From contig NC_052018.1 in NCBI RefSeq assembly GCF_015832195.1, forward strand, positions 38,135,052 to 38,199,051: a stretch of DNA of 64,000 nucleotides. The letters run 5' to 3'. Of the stretch, positions 58,141-64,000 are shown piece by piece. Origin of the DNA: Motacilla alba alba (Eukaryota > Chordata > Aves > Passeriformes > Motacillidae). Under the pieces are notes generated by a model. The model ran no database searches. It was not told the origin of the DNA and saw only the letters and a program-made list of their open reading frames with translations. The number at the start of each line of letters is the position of its first letter. Within the stretch, counting starts at the first letter, position 1. Both the position numbers and the translations under genes were made by a program.

Positions 58141-59673
58141 AATATTTTACTTTATGTTGCATATACAATTGTGGAGCTACATTATTTTCAATAGCACATA
58201 GACTTAAGGAAATTCTACTTCCCTGGTCACCTTCCAGGGCAGTAGTTCTGTTGATAACACTTACTTTGGGATCTCAGATTGCCTCTTCTCTCACTCATTG
58301 AGGCACATTTATGCTAACTATGGCCTGGCAGAGATGGTGTGAGGACTGCTTTTTCTTGCAGGGCAGGGGCAGCACCCATCAATAACCTGTTGCTCCAAGG
58401 TGTACAAGAAATGGTCAGTAATTTCTGTAGGAAACCTTCTCAATCAAAGAAAATCAAAGACACCTATTCATTGCGCCCAGCATGGTTGGCCTGCTCCAGC
58501 ACAAAGATTTCCATCTTGAAACCCAGATGTAATTGCTAAGTTCTGCTTCTGAAAAGTTGTAAGCTCAAATGTTCAGATGAAGAACTATGTTTTGATTAGG
58601 CTAATTCATAGCTGCCAGTATGGCTAATGGGCTGATGTGGAGATCAATGGTAGGAGAAACAAAAATAAAAATTTTTGCAGAATGAAGGTCTTGGTCTGAA
58701 TTTTTCTGTCTAAGCAGATGATCACTTTTTAGATAGAGTACAAAATGTCCTTCTAATAGTGACAAAAGCTTCTTCTAAAATTTTCTTTGATTCAAGGTGT
58801 TATATTAGTATAGACAACATCAACAAATCTCTGAATGTGGAAGCAACTGCATTATCCCAAGCCATAGTTAAAGAAATGGCTACCTCTGTTCCTTAGACTT
58901 AATATGTATACATTGCATTCTTTCTGTGTAGGGTTCTGGTAGATTTATAACATGTGACAGAATATCAGCAGCACAGATTTCATGAGCCATCATTAAAATA
59001 TGTAAATAATGCGGGTCTTAATATAACATAACATAAAATTTAATAACTTATTAATACCTCTGGTTTACAGATGGGGATTACCTTGATCCTTGTCACCCCT
59101 GGGGAGTCAAGAAATTCCATATAATGAAAGCTTATATGCCCCATATTAATAAAGTGAAATTTCTTAGCATTCCCAGGAGCTTCATAGTGAAATGTTATAC
59201 CTAGTCAGAGTGCCAGCAAAGCAGAATTATAGAAGACATGTATTTTTTTAAGAACAGTTTATGAGTATTTCTTCTAGTATCTGTTACAAGTAATTCCATA
59301 GATCATGAAAAAAACATTAATTTACTTTCAGTTGCGGGGTTTAGATTTTAATTTGGGGGTTTGTTTAATTAAATACGTCCTCTGTAATTTAGTTGCCAAG
59401 CCAAAAGGGAGGCTGATATGTCACCAATGATTTGCTAATACATCCATTTTGCAGTTGAATGAAATGATTATTTACCCTGGTGTATATTCATGCTGCAATG
59501 GGAAGTGTCCCATTGTAAGATGAGCCTCAAGTGTTCAAAAATATTAATTCTGTAGCAACTGGTGCTGTGGTAATGAGTCATAAATGACAACAAATGGCAA
59601 AAAAAGGTAGCCTTATTCTCTTTAGCCATTAAACTACTGTTTTCTTACAAATTAATACAAGTACTTCGATTAA

Positions 59674-59694
59674 ACAAACAAACAAACAAAAAGG
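59674..59694. repeat. (AAAC)n tetranucleotide repeat
   Basis: About four to five AAAC units, a minor simple repeat with no adjacent transposon recognised. Confidence 0.85.
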
Positions 59695-62339
59695 CTGGAG
59701 TGGTAGTTTTTATTCTCTTGTATTTAATTTTTATTTTAATTTCTGTTCCCTGATGTTGCAGGGTTTTATGGATTTTTTTTCAGGGACTGGATATAAAATA
59801 GGAGTACTGCAGACCAAGGATACAAATATCTCTGTAAAGCAGTGAGATGGGTCAGAACAGCAATTTATAACAAAAATGGCAATATTGTAATTTAAATAGA
59901 TACAAAAAAAGAAAAAAATTTAGAGGAAAAACTCTGAAAAACATGGGCTGTAGATAAATTCATCATAATCACTGCTGTGCCAGTTAAATATCAAATATTG
60001 TGACACTACTGTGGTTAACTGAATAATAATATTGTCTATCTCTGTGACTAGTGTTGTCATAATGAAACAGAAATGTTGGAAGATGTAGCTGGTGCTCAGA
60101 GCATCTTTGAAACCTGGGAGGTATTATCATCCACAGTTTGCTGTTACTGTAAAGTTACATTTACTGTCTTTGTTGGCAACAGGTTTTGGTGAAGTCAGAG
60201 AAGACTCTGAGAGCTGTTCAGGGCCTCATGAAGCAGGCCAGAAGGTTCAGGTGAATACAACTTGCACAAGTTAATTTCCAAACATTTTTTAGGTGTTTGA
60301 ACATAGGTTTTGATACAATATTCAGGCAATCTAGTGAACCGACTCATAATATGCTGAGAAATTGCAACAATCAAGGTAGTTTCTGATCTTCTTCTCAAAA
60401 AGGAATTTTTTTTTCTAAATTTAAAAATTATATAGTCTTTCCAGTAAGAGTATAACTGAGGAGAATTATAGTCATAAATCTAGTTTCAATTATGAATAAG
60501 ACATTTTTGTGCAATAATCTGATATTTTCATTCATACTTACAATTAATTTCTAAAATAATAAAGAAAAGAAAGAAAGAAAAAAGCTTATTGAAAGTCTGA
60601 GACTATATCAGCAGATAAAAATAAAACAAATCTAGAATTCCTTTAATTTCAAACATCAAATTAATAGTCAGCTATTTTAAGCTCCCTTCCACAGCAGTCC
60701 TCTTGCAGCTGATGCTCCCAATGATCTCTCCATGTCTTGCCTTCTCTTCCATGGTACAGCACAAATGGTTCTGCACTTGCAGGGTGAATTACACCTGGCT
60801 GAAAAAACAACCGAAAACTGATGTTATTTTTCAGGGGAATGATTTACCCTATAATTTCCACTGTGGGTAAGCAAGCTTGTGACACAACAAGGTTAGTGAA
60901 AAACCCAAAAATCCAGGGTCAGAGCAGGCACTTCTGCACTTCTGAAAGAAAACTAGATTCTAACAGTCATCTAAGTAAATCAAACTTCTTTCAGGTATCA
61001 CGGCAGGTCCTTTGCCAGGAACTTTTCCATGCTTATCTTGAAACAGCATAGCATGTTCTTCCTCATTCTCTGGCTGCCTTTAGGCTCCAGCCACCAAAGA
61101 AACACAAGTAGTAGAGCTAACACCCTGTGTTCACATGAAGCAGATACCTTCTATGTCAGAAACTGAAAATTTGTCTCCTGTCATTACGACATAGTCAATG
61201 GTAGGTGAATGTGGATCAGAAACTTAGTTCTATTAGTACTGAAAGGTTTTCAGGAAAAATTAGAGATGAAAGATTGTTTGTTTTGGTTTTTTTGCTTTTG
61301 TTCTGGCCTGGCCTAAGGTCTGGCACATTTTGATAGAGTCTTATACATTCAAACAGAGAAATCCAGACATGTAACAAAATCTTTGTAAATTATTAGCTTG
61401 ATCAATGAGCACTGCTCAAACAAAGCCTTGCCTAGAAGAATGGAGAAATGAATGGGAGAGCAGCCTTCTAATCTTTTATGCAGATTTCATTTCTGCTGGT
61501 TTTGGATATCAAAAAGGCATTGCAGACAATTTTCAGGTTTTTAACACTTTGGTAAATTTCAAGCTCTACATTGACTTTGTTTAGTTGACTGAAGGTCTCA
61601 AAGGAAAAATATGTACAATTTATTTTTAGACCAGCTAGTATAAATGATGAAAGAGTGAGTTTTGAGGCACTTGCTATCTGAAAGAGGTAGCAAACTTCAG
61701 TTGAAATCCAGGCTGACAACATTTGTTCTGAGTTTAACTTAATTATGTGAGTTTGGGTTTTCTTAGTGCTTGACTAAGCTTTTGACAACTTGTAAGTGGT
61801 ATGTGAGTACTGCTGAGACTGAGAACAAGATGTTGTTTTATAAATATACTTGGCAGAGAAAAAGAGGAATTCATAGTGGAAATTAGCTTGTAAAGACTCA
61901 AGAACCAGGATATGTGAAGTAAACTTGGTTTTGGCAAGCCCATTCAAGTAAATTTACCTAGCATATAAGCCTGAGGGAAGACTAAATTTTTCCATTCACT
62001 CATCATTCATCGTGCTCCTGTTTCAGCTTCCAAACCCCATTCTTCCCTCAGGGAAAACACTACTTACTGTAATTTAGCTGGGAAAAAATGCCCTACACAG
62101 ATCCAAAAATGCAATATCATGACATCACTCTTAAGTTCTGACTCACCATAAGCCTAGCCAGCTCCTGTATACAGCTATGCTCTTATGTTAAAACAGAGGG
62201 TTGACAAGGGAGGTAAGTAGGCTTTTGCTTGTGGCCCTAGGACACAAAATGATCAAGAATGACTGAAAGAACTAGGAGACAAGTCCCTTGAGGAAGTTGT
62301 CATGGCCACACAGCAAAATAATGTAGCAAGCTAAATTCA

Positions 62340-62363
62340 TGTGTGTGTGTATATATATATATA
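62340..62363. repeat. Compound (TG)n(TA)n microsatellite
   Basis: About six TG units change directly into about six TA units. Simple compound repeat. Confidence 0.9.
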
Positions 62364-63649
62364 AATCATAGTGAGAGCTGTAAAACCCTGTAGCAGGTTT
62401 CATGTTTCCTGGAAAGACAGAAAAACAGACCTGAGCCACCTGAGGTTGAACTTCAGAATTATCCTTGATTACAGCACATGTGCCAGGGACCAGCAATGTC
62501 AGACACTGCATCCTCAGACACTGCACCCTAAGGGTAAGGGATCTTGGAGATGAAATATGCAGAAATCTACACCAGAAATGCACAGATGTAAATGTCTTAT
62601 GCCTTTAGCATAGATGAATTAGGAAACATTAATCTGTCTTTTGAGATGTCATGTATCTGTTCTCTTCCAATGCTAGTGTAATGATGTGCTCATTGTCACC
62701 TCAAGACCCCTAGAAAGAGGCTTGGGGACAGGAACTGTTTCCTTTAAGCTCTGTCCATGATCTTAAATCACAGGTCCAAATTAGGAATAGTCCATCCATG
62801 CATCAGCTTCTTTCCAGTACTCCTGTCTCCCATTTGCACCATTTTTTTGGGTGGTTCTTTTTTAATTTAAGGTCATAATCTTGGGCAGAAACAAATGTCT
62901 TACATCTTCTGAGCTTTACTTGTTTTGGTTTTTTTTATGAGTTTTCCATTTTTTTCTAGTATTGGTGCCAATTTAAGATTGCTTAGTGCTTAAGTTGTTT
63001 CATCTGTAATGGAAGAAAAGTTTTCAGGATCTATTCTGCCTTGTGATTTTTACAACCTTTCCTTTTAGGCAAAAAAATTTTACAAAGAAGAACTTTTATT
63101 AACAATCCTTATTTTGAGATATTTTTACTGCCTTTTCATGGATTGTCAAGATGAAAGCAACAATTATAAAGTTCTAAAACCTGAAAAATATATAGAAAAG
63201 GATATTATCCCAATATACTTAACATTTTTAAACGTATTAATTTTGTCTTTTCTCCTTAAATGCATGGAGTAAAACATCATTAAAAGTGTGAAAAAGCTTC
63301 ATTCTGTGGTGAATTTTATAAGAGCTATTATAAAAGTTTTGAAATTCTATCTATTTTAGCTGCTTTCTTAGAAATCTTGAGATTCTGCAAATGGGTAACT
63401 ATGTACATAGTTAACTCTTCTGACCTTTTATAGAAATGAAAGATTAGTATTTTCTTACTATATTAATTTTGTTTTAATGAAAAATAGACATACTGCAAAA
63501 TATACAAATCTGAAACACCACTAGAAACACAGGAATAAAGAGAGATAATCTATATCAATTCTTTACTCTCTTTTTATTTTACACACTGCCAAGATTTTTC
63601 CTAATGCTTCAAATAAATGATGGTTCCTGAAAATAAAAATTACCCTGGT

Positions 63650-64000
63650 GATCAGAACACTGAGAACACAGAAAATGGGCATGGATTGAGTGGTGGACAT
63701 TTCCTACTTGGATGTCTCCAAGGATTTTCATAGGGCTTCTCACAGCCTCCTCCCAGAGCAATTGTTGTGCGACAGGCCAGACAAGGAGTCTGTGCAGTGG
63801 GTGGGGACTTGGCTGCCTGGCTGCCCTGGGAGGGTGGTGATAATCAACTCCTCTGGAAACTCACGACTTGTCACAGGTGGGGGCTCCCTGGGATCAGTAT
63901 GGGGCCCAATGCTGTGTGATATCTTCATGTGGAAGTGAGGCTCAAGGGCATCCCAACAAAGTTCACCAATTACAAACCGAGTGGGGAAATAAATGCTTCA
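63650..64000 (+). mobile_element. CR1-clade LINE RT fragment, continues past window end
   Basis: Plus-strand sequence encodes a decayed RT palm: SYLDVSKDFHRASHSLLPEQ for the family's 'YLDFSKAFDTVSHSLLLEK', then VQWVGTWLPGCPGRVVI for 'VQWVGNWLTGRTQRVVV', then LVTGGGSLGSVWGPMLCDIF for 'PVTSGVPQGSILGPMLFNIF'. The FADD position reads roughly FTNY near 63,963, so the catalytic aspartates are gone. This subgroup (CACAGCCTCCTCC at motif A) differs from the other long copies in the window. The left edge is approximate and the right edge is cut by the window. Confidence 0.85.
63690..63938 (+). pseudogene. CR1 reverse-transcriptase remnant, motif A to B region
   Basis: An 82-codon open stretch containing LDVSKDF (motif A with the first aspartate kept) and a motif B read as TGGGSLGSVWGPM instead of SGVPQGSILGP. 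The frame ends shortly before the catalytic FADD box, which is itself mutated. Fragment of a dead ORF2. Confidence 0.82.

Larger units (their letters stand above)
55561..63649. other. Unique AT-rich sequence, no gene seen
   Basis: About 8 kb without a recognisable exon, RNA gene or transposon. Simple repeats include C14 at 58,127-58,140, (AAAC)n at 59,674-59,694, an AAAG-like run near 60,565-60,585 and a compound (TG)n(TA)n at 62,340-62,363. Open frames reach 104 codons (56,225-56,539 plus; 62,272-62,583 minus) but have no domain-like pattern and overlap opposite-strand frames. Confidence 0.5.

Noticed and set aside
60092..60274. Possible exon in a GC-richer patch
   Set aside because: No convincing acceptor and donor pair with an open frame of recognisable protein. 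Composition alone is not enough.

Overview
The window reads as bird nuclear DNA, most likely from a passerine (songbird). The main evidence is at least eleven copies of the avian LINE CR1. They are recognised by 3' ends resembling (ATTCTRTG)n, by the typical tail sequences, and by reverse-transcriptase remnants with motifs such as DGIHPRVL, LDFSKAFDT, SGVPQG and FADDTK. A SINE with a tRNA-Ile-like head and a CR1-like tail, and at least one passerine-looking endogenous-retrovirus LTR, point the same way. The species cannot be named from this. The background is AT-rich, and I found no intact protein-coding gene, rRNA gene or functional tRNA gene. The window is either intergenic (gene-desert-like) or lies inside a very large intron, and the sequence alone cannot separate these.

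Layout. 1-3.7 kb: AT-rich unique sequence with an (AT)n tract. 3.7-4.1 kb: a probable ERV LTR followed by a possible primer-binding-site remnant. 4.1-15.3 kb: unique sequence with A-rich tracts and one old CR1 tail near 8.7 kb. 15.36-16.24 kb: a doubtful, decayed LTR-like segment. 16.2-24.9 kb: unique sequence with one MIR-like SINE remnant (19.6 kb). 24.9-25.3 kb: a 435-bp (TTCC)n array mixed with a 13-bp unit. 28.4-31.5 kb: an old RT fragment, then a roughly 1.9-kb minus-strand CR1 whose tail has become an (AATAG)n microsatellite. 36.3-38.4 kb: a roughly 2-kb plus-strand CR1 carrying a 58-bp nested CR1 tail. 41.5-42.3 kb: a short CR1 and a second MIR-like remnant. 45.7-55.6 kb: the retroelement-dense part, with the tRNA-Ile/CR1 SINE and six CR1 copies, all on the minus strand, one of them ending in a perfect (GAAGA)22 array. 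55.6-63.65 kb: mostly unique sequence. 63.65-64.0 kb: a plus-strand CR1 RT fragment that runs off the window.

No genes act together here. The story is the accumulation and decay of non-LTR retroelements and the microsatellites they seeded. Every RT remnant checked is broken by stops, frameshifts, lost segments or substituted catalytic residues. I found no undescribed biological system. The most informative structures are the nested 58-bp CR1 insertion, the two independent pentamer expansions at CR1 3' ends, and the 13-bp/4-bp composite array. All family assignments rest on recognition by eye, not on a database search.
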